From assembly GCA_027460585.1 (NCBI GenBank), contig JAPZAP010000097.1:1-35733 (forward strand): a stretch of 35,733 nt of DNA. The letters are read 5' to 3'. Both the position numbers and the translations under genes were made by a program. This stretch comes from Candidatus Methanoperedens sp. (GTDB lineage Archaea > Halobacteriota > Methanosarcinia > Methanosarcinales > Methanoperedenaceae). Below, piece after piece: positions 17,101 through 25,165 of the stretch (positions are counted from its first letter, which is position 1; the number at the start of each line of letters is the position of its first letter). The notes beneath the pieces are model-generated. The model saw only the letters and a program-made list of their open reading frames with translations. It was not told where the DNA came from and made no database searches.

Positions 17101-20100
17101 TGGTAAGCGTAATAGCAGTTACCGTACCTGATACAGGGTCCACTATTGCCGTAGCCGCTGAAGCAGGTACGAAGGTTACTGCGAATGTTGCGTTTGCAGT
17201 TGCGCCTGTACCTGAACCGTTTAGATCCGTTATGGTAACACCAGGTGCGGATATGTAACCTGTACCGCCATTGGTAACGCCGATAGCTGTTATATTTATT
17301 GATCTTATACTGGCATTCGCGCCTGAACCTGTGCCGGTGCTATCCATGATAGTGACCGGGTTGGCAGGCATATAACCGCTGCCTCCGGCGATAAGCCTGA
17401 GACCTGTGACATTTATTGTCGCGTTAGCAGTAGTGCCTGAACCGCCGCCACCCGATATGTTTACAAGAGGTGCGGATGAGTAATTAGAACCACCATTTGT
17501 TAGCGTGATGGTTGTAATGCTTAATGTTGCACTGGCATTCGCGCCTGAACCTGTGCCGCCGTTGCTATCATTGATGGTAACAACCGGTGCTGACGTGTAG
17601 CCCGAACCGCTATTGGTAAGCACAATTCCTGTCAGATTGACAGTACCGTTAGCAGTAGCGCCTGAACCTATGCCGCTATCAGTGATAGTGACATTAAGAG
17701 GCGAGGGATAATTCAAACCGCCAGACAATAGCGTGATTCCTGTAACATTAATCGTTGCAGTAGCAATAGCGCCTGAGCCTGTGCCGCTATCCGTGATAGT
17801 GACGTTGGGTGCTGATGTGTAGCCCGAACCGCCGCTTGTAAGCGTGATCGCGGAAAGACTTAATGTAGCGTTAGCAGTAGCGCCTGAACCTGTGCCGGCA
17901 TTATCCGTGATGTTTACAACAGGCGCAGTATAATTACTGCCTCCATTGTCAACCACGATTGAATAAACGCTAAGATTGCCGACGGCTCCATATAATACTA
18001 CATGTGCAAGAGCTCCTGATCCAGTGCCGTTATTGCTGTCATTGATAGTGACAATCGTCAGCGAGCTATAATTACTGCCTCCATTTGTCACATTAACGCC
18101 GCTTACGACAGTTGTTGCAATGGCAGAAGCGTTTGTTCCACCGCCGCCTGTTATGTTGACGACGACCGGATAGGTATAATTTGAGCCCGCGTTCTTCAGC
18201 GTGATGTTGTTCACATCACCGGTTGTTATAGCTGCTGCACCCGTTCCGCCAACGAAGTTGACACTGGGAGCAGTATAATTTGAACCATTCGTAAGAAGCG
18301 TGACGCTGGTGACAGAACCTGTTGCACTGGCAGTCATGTTTGTTCCACCGCCGCCTGATATGTTAACAACAGGAGATGTATAATTTGAGCCCGGGTTCGT
18401 CAGCGTTATGCTGTTAAAGCCAAGTGTTGCATTCGCAGAAGCCCCAGTTCCACTACCACCCGTGAAGGTGATACTGGGAAGAGAGGTATAGCCTGAACCG
18501 TTCGTAAGAAGTGTTACGCTGCTAACAGGACCAGTTGTAGTGGCACTAGCGTTTGATCCGCCTGTGAATGTTACAACAGGAACTGTATAACCTGAACCGT
18601 TTGTGAGAAGCGTCATATTGGTGACTGCGCCCGTTGCAGTGGCAGTAGCATTAATTCCGCCAGCAGACGTTGGAGCCGCGATGTTAACTACCGGATTGGA
18701 ATAGTTTGCACCTGGTGTCAAAACGTTAATGGCAGTAACAATACCTGTTCTTGTACTTGTGTTGCCTGCATGTCCCGGAGCATCAAAGATGGTTACATTA
18801 GGAGGATTTGTAGCGCTATAGCCTGCGCCCCCGCTTGAAACCATGACACTTGTAATACTACCTGTTGCATTTACCGCTACAGTAGCCGATGCACCTGAAC
18901 CAGGAGCGCCGCCGGAGATCACAGCAAAAGGACCTGCGGTCGAAGCATAATATAATTGAAGATTCAGCATGCGCTCATTGGCTGCATTAAGTATCCTGAA
19001 CCTGTATGCTTTTTGTCCGAGCGGGAGGTATGGATAGGCATTACCGTTGACTATAGGCGTGTCTACATAACCTTCCGGCACAGCGGATAGGTAAGGGTAA
19101 GGTATCCCTGGGTTGACCGGGCCCTGCTGGGGCGTGGTACCATACAGTGGGTTCGGCAACGGCGGGAATGTCAAACTCGTTTGCGGAGGGAAGAACCATG
19201 GACCATAGTCCCACCTGCCATTGGGGTTTGCCCCTGAAATGTCATATGGATTCTGGTTCGGGATGTAAACATGGGGGAACCATAGATCGTTTCTGGAAGT
19301 ATTCAGCGGAAAAGGCCATGTTGGGTCCTCGAGTGTCAGTTGTGCCATATTGGGCAGGAAGGCCTTGTCCTGGATGACAAGAGGTATCTGGGTGGCCGGG
19401 ATTGTTCCGGCACTGACAGTCATTGTAGTTCCCGGAATAATTCCGCCGTTTACCAGAGCGCCTTCCACAGTATCACTCACAAGGAGGGCTGAAGCTTCGC
19501 CACCATAAACATTGAGACGGGTAATCCCGTAGGCATGGTCATGGTAGAAGTATAGCCTGGCGCTCTGCTGGTTTGTATAATAAAAAGTCAGAGACCCATC
19601 TCCGGGGTTGTTCGTTGCTCCCGCCGTCCCTGCTGCAACTGTGGCGCCGGTTGTTGGGCTAAACCACATGTCAGGTACGTAACCCACAGCTACGCCTTTG
19701 GGATATGAAGTGTTTTCCCCGGCAGGGGTCGTCCACTGGTGTTCTGTCCCGTCGCTGATCCACGGCGTGCTTCCGCCGTGAAGATGTATCGTGGCGCGGT
19801 TCTGTGAGAAATTGCCGCTAATCGTGTTGGGAGATGAATAGTTGATCCTATTGTTGGTTGCATTAATGGTGAATGGTCCTGCTCCCATGATTGTTGGGTC
19901 CACAGGCAGGAAGAGATTGCCGCCCGTGCCCGCGGGGAGGTAGTTGGTGAACTTGACGCGTGACGGTCTGTCCTTCGAGGCTAAGATCACGGGTCCCAAA
20001 TAATGAGGTTTATCCACAGCATAGACCTGCCCTCCTGTGGCATTGTGAATTGCAGTGCCATTCATATAAGTCAGAGGAACGTGATTACCTTTCACGACAT

Positions 20101-20752
20101 TTGTCTCTATCTGCACATAGCCCCTCAGTAAGGTAGCATTCAGGTCAGTGTGCATTTTTTCGGTATATTCTACCACCGCGATTTCGTAATAATCAGAACC
20201 GTTGTAAGTTATAGTGTCCGCTTTTGCAACGGGTATGTATTGCCCGATATTGTTTGCAGAAGCATTCCCAAGACCTGGCAGCGAATCAACGAATTTCCTG
20301 ATACCGCCTGTGATGTTCCCGTTAGAATCGACGGATGGGAGCGGACTGTTGGCGTAATTGGCTGTGGGGCCGAAGTAATCCGGCATCTGGCCGGGGGTCC
20401 CTGGTACGAGAGTTGATATGGATTTTATGGAAGCAGATGACTTGATGCGAGATGCCTCAATAAGAGCAGTTCTAATGCGAACGGCATCCATCATCCGCTG
20501 TGTGTTGTTATAACTTCTCATCATACTGGGTGGAGCATTTGGATCCTTGCTCTGGCTGTACAGTGAAGTGAGGGTTACACCGTTGAATGGTGCATTGCCA
20601 GAGCCGCTTACCGCACTGGCAACATTGTAATTATATGGCAATACTGAAAATAGTATTGCGAGTGCAAGCATTATACCTATAAAACCAATGCCTGCATAAA
20701 AAGTTCTCTTGGCTCTACGTTTATTTTTGGATGTATTCCACTCTAATTTCAT
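14171..20752 (-). CDS. MCO2, giant multicopper oxidase with GxGY repeat arrays
   Basis: A 2193-aa secreted multicopper oxidase, paralogous to MCO1 over leader, copper domains and the fibronectin III-like end. Copper ligands are complete: HLHGG near residue 322, HDHAYG near 402, HAMHFH near 1947 and HCHLLGHEENIMM near 2054, with Met at the axial type 1 position. Two loops carry repeat arrays of about 30-35 residues each with core TNGGSGYTSAPVVTITGGGG: 16 units at about 614-1224 and 10 units at about 1479-1867. The first array is rich in Asn (SNYT, NATL), giving many N-glycosylation sequons; the second is rich in Ala and Arg. The start at 20752 is chosen over 20836 because GAGAGGTTAAG precedes it and MCO1 aligns there. 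No C-terminal anchor or DWNGDG modules. The substrate is unknown; surface electron transfer or metal oxidation is inference. Confidence 0.9.
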   Translation of the reverse strand: MKLEWNTSKNKRRAKRTFYAGIGFIGIMLALAILFSVLPYNYNVASAVSGSGNAPFNGVTLTSLYSQSKDPNAPPSMMRSYNNTQRMMDAVRIRTALIEASRIKSSASIKSISTLVPGTPGQMPDYFGPTANYANSPLPSVDSNGNITGGIRKFVDSLPGLGNASANNIGQYIPVAKADTITYNGSDYYEIAVVEYTEKMHTDLNATLLRGYVQIETNVVKGNHVPLTYMNGTAIHNATGGQVYAVDKPHYLGPVILASKDRPSRVKFTNYLPAGTGGNLFLPVDPTIMGAGPFTINATNNRINYSSPNTISGNFSQNRATIHLHGGSTPWISDGTEHQWTTPAGENTSYPKGVAVGYVPDMWFSPTTGATVAAGTAGATNNPGDGSLTFYYTNQQSARLYFYHDHAYGITRLNVYGGEASALLVSDTVEGALVNGGIIPGTTMTVSAGTIPATQIPLVIQDKAFLPNMAQLTLEDPTWPFPLNTSRNDLWFPHVYIPNQNPYDISGANPNGRWDYGPWFFPPQTSLTFPPLPNPLYGTTPQQGPVNPGIPYPYLSAVPEGYVDTPIVNGNAYPYLPLGQKAYRFRILNAANERMLNLQLYYASTAGPFAVISGGAPGSGASATVAVNATGSITSVMVSSGGAGYSATNPPNVTIFDAPGHAGNTSTRTGIVTAINVLTPGANYSNPVVNIAAPTSAGGINATATATGAVTNMTLLTNGSGYTVPVVTFTGGSNASATTTGPVSSVTLLTNGSGYTSLPSITFTGGSGTGASANATLGFNSITLTNPGSNYTSPVVNISGGGGTNMTASATGSVTSVTLLTNGSNYTAPSVNFVGGTGAAAITTGDVNNITLKNAGSNYTYPVVVNITGGGGTNASAIATTVVSGVNVTNGGSNYSSLTIVTINDSNNGTGSGALAHVVLYGAVGNLSVYSIVVDNGGSNYTAPVVNITDNAGTGSGATANATLSLSAITLTSGGSGYTSAPNVTITDSGTGSGAIATATINVTGITLLSGGLNYPSPLNVTITDSGIGSGATANGTVNLTGIVLTNSGSGYTSAPVVTINDSNGGTGSGANASATLSITTITLTNGGSNYSSAPLVNISGGGGSGTTANATINVTGLRLIAGGSGYMPANPVTIMDSTGTGSGANASIRSINITAIGVTNGGTGYISAPGVTITDLNGSGTGATANATFAVTFVPASAATAIVDPVSGTVTAITLTSNGSGYQVPTVCNNATAPINSSLCTEISMVPATGSYGDPAWPADWLIGSAAPGMAPDIMDNRVGGIPNPAVMGPSWVQIGTEGGFIPAPVVIPPRPVGYEKNTRSITITNVYEKSLYIAPAERADVIADFSTVPNGSTLILYNDAPAPMPAFDVRNDYYTNDPDQTLTGGAPTTIPGYGPNTRTVMQIRVNGALGNMSGNASGFNLTKLNAALPVAYAQAQPKPIVPQAGYDVPFNATYPNDAYARIQSYNMTFLPATSTQPVRNIILTNGGSNYALPVVSISGGGGTGATAIANVAGILSGLRLTANGTGYTSSPNVTIGAPTTPGGTTATATATFSVASLRITNAGRGYTGTPIVTISAPATVGGIRATATAGLGGTVASIRVTNAGRGYTSPPTVAIAAPTTAGGVTATALASLSGTVARIAVNAAGTGYTTATTTVTIAAPTTAGGVRATARATITGGRITAITVTAPGSGYTTAPAVTITSTGRGTGARATATLSALALTIAVTNPGSGYTVAPRVTITGGGGTGATATATITPPVLAITLTNPGSGYTSVPTVTVTGGGGRGMTVAATLSPMTLTLTNAGTGYITAPPVTITGGGGTGATAIALVTGAISSITLTNGGSGYTSAPIVTITAATGSGATAIATLNLTMDLQPKAIHELFDPDFGRMNSLIGVELPLVNWMIQTTIPYSDIDPPTELYGDNTSVQPIGSLTDGTQIWKITHNGVDTHAMHFHDFDVQLINRVGWDGMVKAPDPNELGWKDTIRTNPLEDIIVAFRPERINVSFDLPNSIRPNDVTMPIGTTGQFGTVNSIMVDPSGEPVTVYNHLINYGFEYVWHCHLLGHEENIMMRPMLYSVTPRVPNNLVATNVPTGLATLTWTDNSTNEVQWTVQRAANASGPWTTIASLPSTTGPGRGTIVSYVDTTTARRTLYYYMVNATNVIGDVTDYTAGNPLAIGFQNITTNSPGINRSVTTN
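15150..16320 (-). repeat. Second GxGY repeat array inside MCO2
   Basis: Ten protein-level repeats (counted by the motif GxGYT or GxNY) occupy the place where MCO1 has only a short link between ITFTPEGSAANI and TMNLMPKSI. Units read like TNAGRGYTSPPTVAIAAPTT or TNPGSGYTSVPTVTVTGGGG, with few Asn sequons. Confidence 0.85.
17075..18915 (-). repeat. First GxGY repeat array inside MCO2
   Basis: Sixteen repeats (motifs GGAGYS, PGSNYT, NGSGYT, GGSNYS and similar) lie at the spot where MCO1 carries only two such units. The flanks (STAGPF before, PTVCNN after) align with MCO1, so the array has grown within a loop and the copper domains on either side remain intact. Confidence 0.85.
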
Positions 20753-21120
20753 ACACTTAACCTCTCTTTTTTTTGTTCTAACCATTTTAAGATATAAATT
20801 TACATAAAATATTATACTCAATAGATTATTATACACTACCGATTATAATATTTTGCGGTTTCCCTACAAATATACTACGCGGTTAAAAGTATTTAATACT
20901 AACTGAACTTAAAATGAGACAGTTAGTATAGTTATGTTCCAGCAGAAACTTTATTAACGCTATTGTTTAGTAGAGTCCATTTGGTTTTAAACAGTTATTA
21001 TAGTTCAGTTTAGTTTTTATGCACTATAAAATTGTCTTTTTTTTAAATAATACCATAGAAATGAATTGAATTGTATTGATGCATCAAAATTGATTAATAT
21101 GTCAAAATTAACAAAAACCC
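20753..21120 (-). promoter_or_regulatory. Regulatory region upstream of MCO2
   Basis: This AT-rich gap of 368 bp holds no gene. On the minus strand AATTTATATCTT (about 20789-20800) is a good TATA candidate, about 40 nt before the ATG. A perfect inverted repeat, ATACTAACTG (20896-20905) and CAGTTAGTAT (20920-20929), lies further upstream, and a related AGTTCAGTTTAG is near 21002-21013. These look like binding sites for a dimeric regulator. Confidence 0.45.
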
Positions 21121-21864
21121 TCAAAACCTGACTATAGTAATAAAACCCGTGTGACCTACCCTTGCTGTTGAAGGTCGTGTTCCCCTATCCGTGAATGATA
21201 TCTCACGCTCAAGAGTCTCTATCGTCCTGACCTCAATAAAATTAGTTTTTCCAATGGCTTCCCTGATCTCCTTTGCCTGTTCAAAAAAAGGTGAATATGC
21301 AACGAGAAATCCTCCTGGATAAATTATATCAGGAACATAAGGAACAACCTGGGCAGAAGCCATAGTATCAAGTGTTACTACATCAAATTTCTCATCCAGT
21401 TTCTGTATTTCTGTAACAATATCCCCAAGCCGCAATTCTATGTTCGAAAGACCTGCCAGGGCAATATTATCTCTTGCCAATTCCAGGAAATCCTCCCTCA
21501 CTTCATATGTAACAACTCTTTTTGCTATGCTTCCAAGATAAATTGCAAGTATCCCCGAACCTGTGCCGGCATCCAGCACAATATCCGAAGAGCATAGTCC
21601 CGTATTTGAAATGATAACACCAATATCCTTGGGCATCATCGGGGCACCGCTTCGCCTGGCATGAATGAACAGGTCAGGAGCCCTGGGTTTCTGGATGACC
21701 AATTCCACTCCAAGATGGGTACTTATCTTATCCCCGAAGTTTTTTTCCCTGAGTTCATCAAGTTTTATTATCCCGATATCCGTATGCATTTCGCCTTCAG
21801 GCCTGACAAAATATTCCTTCATCTTTCCTTTATGGAATGTTTTTAAAATTGCCGGTGTGTTCAT
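21121..21864 (-). CDS. trmI: tRNA (adenine-N1)-methyltransferase, TrmI type
   Basis: A 247-aa SAM-dependent methyltransferase, expected to methylate N1 of adenine 57/58 in the tRNA T-loop. The N-terminal part carries FHKGKMKEYFVRPEGEMHTD and the family segment RSGAPMMPKDIGVII. The SAM site is LDAGTGSGILAIYLG (near residues 97-111), followed by an acidic ribose-binding position in YEVRED and by LDTMASAQVV. The C-terminal end DRGTRPSTARVGHTGFIT is typical of TrmI. Length is normal for the archaeal enzyme. GCGGAG lies just before the ATG. It diverges from the small acidic gene at 21917 with only 52 bp between, and lies upstream of the MCO2 regulatory region. Confidence 0.88.
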   Translation of the reverse strand: MNTPAILKTFHKGKMKEYFVRPEGEMHTDIGIIKLDELREKNFGDKISTHLGVELVIQKPRAPDLFIHARRSGAPMMPKDIGVIISNTGLCSSDIVLDAGTGSGILAIYLGSIAKRVVTYEVREDFLELARDNIALAGLSNIELRLGDIVTEIQKLDEKFDVVTLDTMASAQVVPYVPDIIYPGGFLVAYSPFFEQAKEIREAIGKTNFIEVRTIETLEREISFTDRGTRPSTARVGHTGFITIVRF

Positions 21865-21916
21865 TATTCTCCGCTGATATAATATAGGACTTAATAGATA
21901 TAGAATAAGTGGTTAT

Positions 21917-22273
21917 ATGGTAATTATAAACGATAAGAAATATTCAATAAAAACATTGGGACTTCTTACTGGCCAGATGGATGCGGATATAGAAAAAGTC
22001 CCTGAAAATATTCTAATTATAGCCCAGGTTGTGGATGATCCGGACAGTCTGCCATATCTTCTGGAAACTTTGAAATACATGAAAATAGACGATATGGAAA
22101 AATTCAGGTTCGTATTATTGAGGGTACAGATCGATTCCCAGCTTCACCTGAATGAAGACATGGAAAAATATCATAAACGTCTTTTTGTTTCCCAGGTAAT
22201 TGAAAAATTAATATACGGAGAACTGCTGCTTGAAGCCGGAAAAGAAGATGAAGAGGATGAAGACGAGGATTAA
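21917..22273 (+). CDS. Small acidic protein of unknown function
   Basis: A 118-aa protein, predicted cytoplasmic and mainly alpha-helical, with an N-terminal segment IINDKKYSIKTLGLLTGQMD and an extreme acidic tail of Glu and Asp (last 14 residues). No signal peptide, cysteine motif or known catalytic motif was seen, and I do not recognise the family. It is transcribed divergently from trmI; GATATAATATAGG (about 21878-21890) could be its TATA box, giving an almost leaderless message. Codon use and position suggest an ordinary chromosomal gene. Confidence 0.7.
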   Translation: MVIINDKKYSIKTLGLLTGQMDADIEKVPENILIIAQVVDDPDSLPYLLETLKYMKIDDMEKFRFVLLRVQIDSQLHLNEDMEKYHKRLFVSQVIEKLIYGELLLEAGKEDEEDEDED

Positions 22274-22838
22274 TCTACGCATAGGAAAGTATAAATCCAT
22301 TTCGATATTGGAACAGCTAATTTTATTAACTCAACTCTTTTGACAGGATTTACAGGATAAACAGGATATGCAGGATTGGCTCGTATCCTGTCGATCCTGT
22401 TATCCTGTCTTGAATACATTTTAACCTCCAGAAAGTCAAAAAAAAGTATATTTCTGAAAAATATACCCATGAATATAATAGAGAAAAAGAATGGAGATTT
22501 CAGCTACAGATCCCCTTACTATTTTGTCCAGGTATACCGGTGACTCGCGCAAAATAGAGTTCGTGCATCAATTAAATCTTGACCCATAATAAAAGTCGTG
22601 GCTTTAAAATTGGGCACGGATATAACTACAAAAAAGACTTGATGAGAACGTTATCGGTCTGGAAATACCGCGTTCTCAAATTGAGGGAAAAGCCTGTGTT
22701 CCAAAATTATATAAACTAGTAAATGAATTAATAATATGCAAGTCTTAAAGTACTTGCTGCACAAACTCATTGCAGGCAAATACGGGTGGTGAATGCTTTG
22801 TCGGTAAGCTTTGTGTCGTTAAAAATAGAGGTGGTATT
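22274..22838. other. Long gap with repeat, hairpin and promoter
   Basis: This 565-bp gap holds the ACAGGAT repeat (listed separately), a stem with arms GAGAACG (22644-22650) and CGTTCTC (22671-22677) and an inner CGGT/ACCG pair, and TTATATAA (22704-22711), a probable TATA box for the membrane protein gene that follows with a leader of about 100 nt. No gene with a convincing start was found. Confidence 0.45.
22342..22409. repeat. ACAGGAT palindromic short-period repeat, copy 1
   Basis: Units of about nine bases built on ACAGGATNN run in one direction (GACAGGATTTACAGGATAAA and on) and then, after a short spacer, in the opposite direction (ATCCTGTCGATCCTGTTATC). A related copy is at 35652-35719. 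The whole can fold into a long imperfect hairpin. Confidence 0.8.
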
Positions 22839-24857
22839 GTGATTAGTAAAAAATGGATGACAGTAATTTGTATTATAATACTTGGACTTTATGTACAACC
22901 AATTTTAGCCCAGGACGGTTCAAAAAATCTAACGGCTACAGTAAATACTTTTACTGGCGAATCAAGTTCAAATATATTTCTGTTCCAGTTGGGCAACAAA
23001 GAACTTAAAGGCAATCTTATTATAACCGAAAATGAAGGAAAAGACCAAAATATCAACATTTCATTTACTAATCTAATTGAAGAGAATTCAAGTCAAGTTT
23101 TAGATAAGAGTAAGATAAATGTTACTTCCGCTGATCTAAATAAAGACCAATCAGAATACATAGTTACTGTAAAGGGATATAGTGTCTGGGTAGGTGAGAT
23201 ATCTATCAATACCACGGGCATTAAATCTGGAACCTACAACGGGAAGGTGATAATAGAAAGAGCTAATTTTACTCCTCTAGATGTCGGTTTATCAGTAAGG
23301 CTATCTAAATATACCCTGCCGAAATGGATCGTTTTGCTAATAGCTGCTATTTTAATAATAGCTACTATAGCCATAATCTTATTTTTTAAAGATCCTAAAA
23401 TTGGTGTGGTATTTGCACTCATTCCAGCGGTGGCTGGCATCTTTATGCTAGATTCATCCTCTCCTTTTGATGCTACGGGAACTATTTTATTAAACACAGC
23501 TTTTCTTGTCCCATTGGCTGCCTATATCATCGATTATCTAAAAACAAGAAGAGATGACAGGCTTGCATTAGAAAAGAGTGTGACCGAAGTAAAGAAGAAA
23601 GCTGTTAATGATGCAGTAGACTTCCATTCAGCACTCCTTGAGGAAATTTCGGCTCATGCGGCAACCTTCTCTTGTATTAATGGCGTTGGTGCCAATCCGC
23701 TTGAAGATAATATCTGGAATGATGGCAAGAAAAAAGCGGGAATGGTGTCTGATTTACATGGATTAATCTTGGCAAAATACTATCAGCATACAGATGATTT
23801 CAATAACTATCTTAAAGCCAGGAATGATGGGCAAGGGAGCTTGGAAAATCCTAATGAGTTCGATGATTTTTGTAGCAAGTTCGATGAGTTTAATAAAGCA
23901 TACAAGGAGCTTGTAGATATACTCTACTATAATCTTTTTTATAACATAGGTTCATTCCAATATAAGTTTCATTCTTTCAAAGAATTTGAGGTTCACTTCC
24001 GTATCCCAGATGACCTTCGCCATTACCTCGTTGATATTACTGGAAAGAGAAGGTATTTATTTAGCTGGGAAGAAATTACACGAAACAAGAACTTTGGAGA
24101 TAAAAGGTATTTGTTTACTTGGGACGAAATTATACGAAACGATAAGGGAAGACTCAAAGGGTTTCTAAAGAAAAACTTTGGGATCGATTGGTTAAAAGCA
24201 GCTGAAATTAAATCAATCAATAACTGGACTATTGAAATATCTAATAAAAATAATAAAAATAATAATGTTAGACTAAAACTTAACGACGATAAAAATAAGG
24301 TAAACCTTGAAATCGATGGCGATAGAACCGATGTTTTAATAGCGAAAATGGTAGATGAGAAGCTAAAAATATACGAGATAATAATAAATAAGGATAAAAA
24401 AATATACAACGAAAAAGTAGCTACGAGATTAATGAAAAAAATAGAGAAAGAGTTCGATAAAAAATACATGAATCTGCAGAAAACACTACAAGAATTAAGC
24501 AAATTTAAAATTCACAAAGAATCGGTGGTGGAGACGAGTAACGCAAAGAAACCATCAATAACGGTTACTTACAATGAAGATACCACTCCACCAAGCATCT
24601 CTATTACTTCTCCAACAAATAATCAGATATTTACCACTGCTAATTTAACCGTCCGCGGAACTGCATCGGGTAATGTTGCTTTGAGCAAGGTTGAGGTAAA
24701 AGTCGGGTCTGGATCATATCAGATGGCAACAGGTACAGAATCATGGAGCAAATCTGTAACTCTAGCATCAGGTTGTAACACGATTTATGCAAGAGTAACC
24801 GATACATCAGGAAATGTTAAAGAAACATCAATAACGGCTAATTACAATAAGAAGTGA
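22839..24857 (+). CDS. Membrane protein with Ig-like C-terminal domain
   Basis: A 672-aa protein starting at GTG 22839, preferred because GAGGTGG lies 6 nt before it and a clean signal peptide (ending ILAQ) follows; a longer frame begins at 22770. After a beta-rich outer segment come three hydrophobic helices (about residues 163-183, 188-204 and 214-236), then a long charged, mostly helical region and an Ig-like domain from about 578 (DTTPPSISITSPTNN, then VTDTSGNVKE). A short internal duplication reads RRYLFSWEEITRN and KRYLFTWDEIIRN. With the signal peptide outside and three helices, the Ig-like domain would lie in the cytoplasm, which is unusual. The gene stands alone and I do not recognise the whole architecture. 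It is richer in A and T than its neighbours. Confidence 0.75.
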   Translation: MISKKWMTVICIIILGLYVQPILAQDGSKNLTATVNTFTGESSSNIFLFQLGNKELKGNLIITENEGKDQNINISFTNLIEENSSQVLDKSKINVTSADLNKDQSEYIVTVKGYSVWVGEISINTTGIKSGTYNGKVIIERANFTPLDVGLSVRLSKYTLPKWIVLLIAAILIIATIAIILFFKDPKIGVVFALIPAVAGIFMLDSSSPFDATGTILLNTAFLVPLAAYIIDYLKTRRDDRLALEKSVTEVKKKAVNDAVDFHSALLEEISAHAATFSCINGVGANPLEDNIWNDGKKKAGMVSDLHGLILAKYYQHTDDFNNYLKARNDGQGSLENPNEFDDFCSKFDEFNKAYKELVDILYYNLFYNIGSFQYKFHSFKEFEVHFRIPDDLRHYLVDITGKRRYLFSWEEITRNKNFGDKRYLFTWDEIIRNDKGRLKGFLKKNFGIDWLKAAEIKSINNWTIEISNKNNKNNNVRLKLNDDKNKVNLEIDGDRTDVLIAKMVDEKLKIYEIIINKDKKIYNEKVATRLMKKIEKEFDKKYMNLQKTLQELSKFKIHKESVVETSNAKKPSITVTYNEDTTPPSISITSPTNNQIFTTANLTVRGTASGNVALSKVEVKVGSGSYQMATGTESWSKSVTLASGCNTIYARVTDTSGNVKETSITANYNKK

Positions 24858-25129
24858 TATTACACCCCTTATAACAATACAGAAGCTGGTTGTAAAGACC
24901 GTCCACATTAAATTTTTTTCTGCCACCTTTTTGTTCATCACAGAGCAGAGCAGCGAATGAACTTTAGCTCGCCTCATGCACCCCATTGATGCCTCAGACT
25001 TTAGCGAAGTGGAGTCCGAGGTAGTGACTGCCATACGATAGGTTTTTCTCATTTTCAGAAAGACCCAGACTCTTACTAAATGTAAAAAAAAGGCGCGCTC
25101 AGAGAAACAAGAATTTTTTTCAAAAGCTT
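24858..25129. other. Gene-free stretch before dapL
   Basis: About 270 bp. An imperfect hairpin CCTCAGACT / AGTCCGAGG lies at about 24991-25021 and may end the upstream transcript, though its T-run is weak. Nothing else was recognised. Confidence 0.35.
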
Positions 25130-25142
25130 ATATCTTATATAC
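25130..25142 (+). promoter_or_regulatory. TATA box of dapL
   Basis: ATATCTTATATAC (core CTTATATA at 25134-25141) lies about 25-30 nt before the ATG at 25166. With no ribosome site in between, the message is probably leaderless, as is common in archaea. Confidence 0.6.
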
Positions 25143-25165
25143 CTTAAACAACATCAAAACCGCTC

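Noticed and set aside
14171-20752. Repeat arrays as a sign of a Borg or other giant extrachromosomal element
   Set aside because: The units are diverged, not perfect DNA repeats, and core chromosomal genes (F430, lipid, tRNA modification) follow directly.
22635-22715. Short frame reading MRTLSVWKYRVLKLREKP onward
   Set aside because: Only 25 residues with no ribosome site; it could be a gene remnant, but nothing supports it.
24023-24502. Minus-strand frame of 159 residues, Leu/Ser/Phe-rich
   Set aside because: It is antisense to a Lys/Asn-rich region of the membrane protein, where the complement naturally reads hydrophobic.
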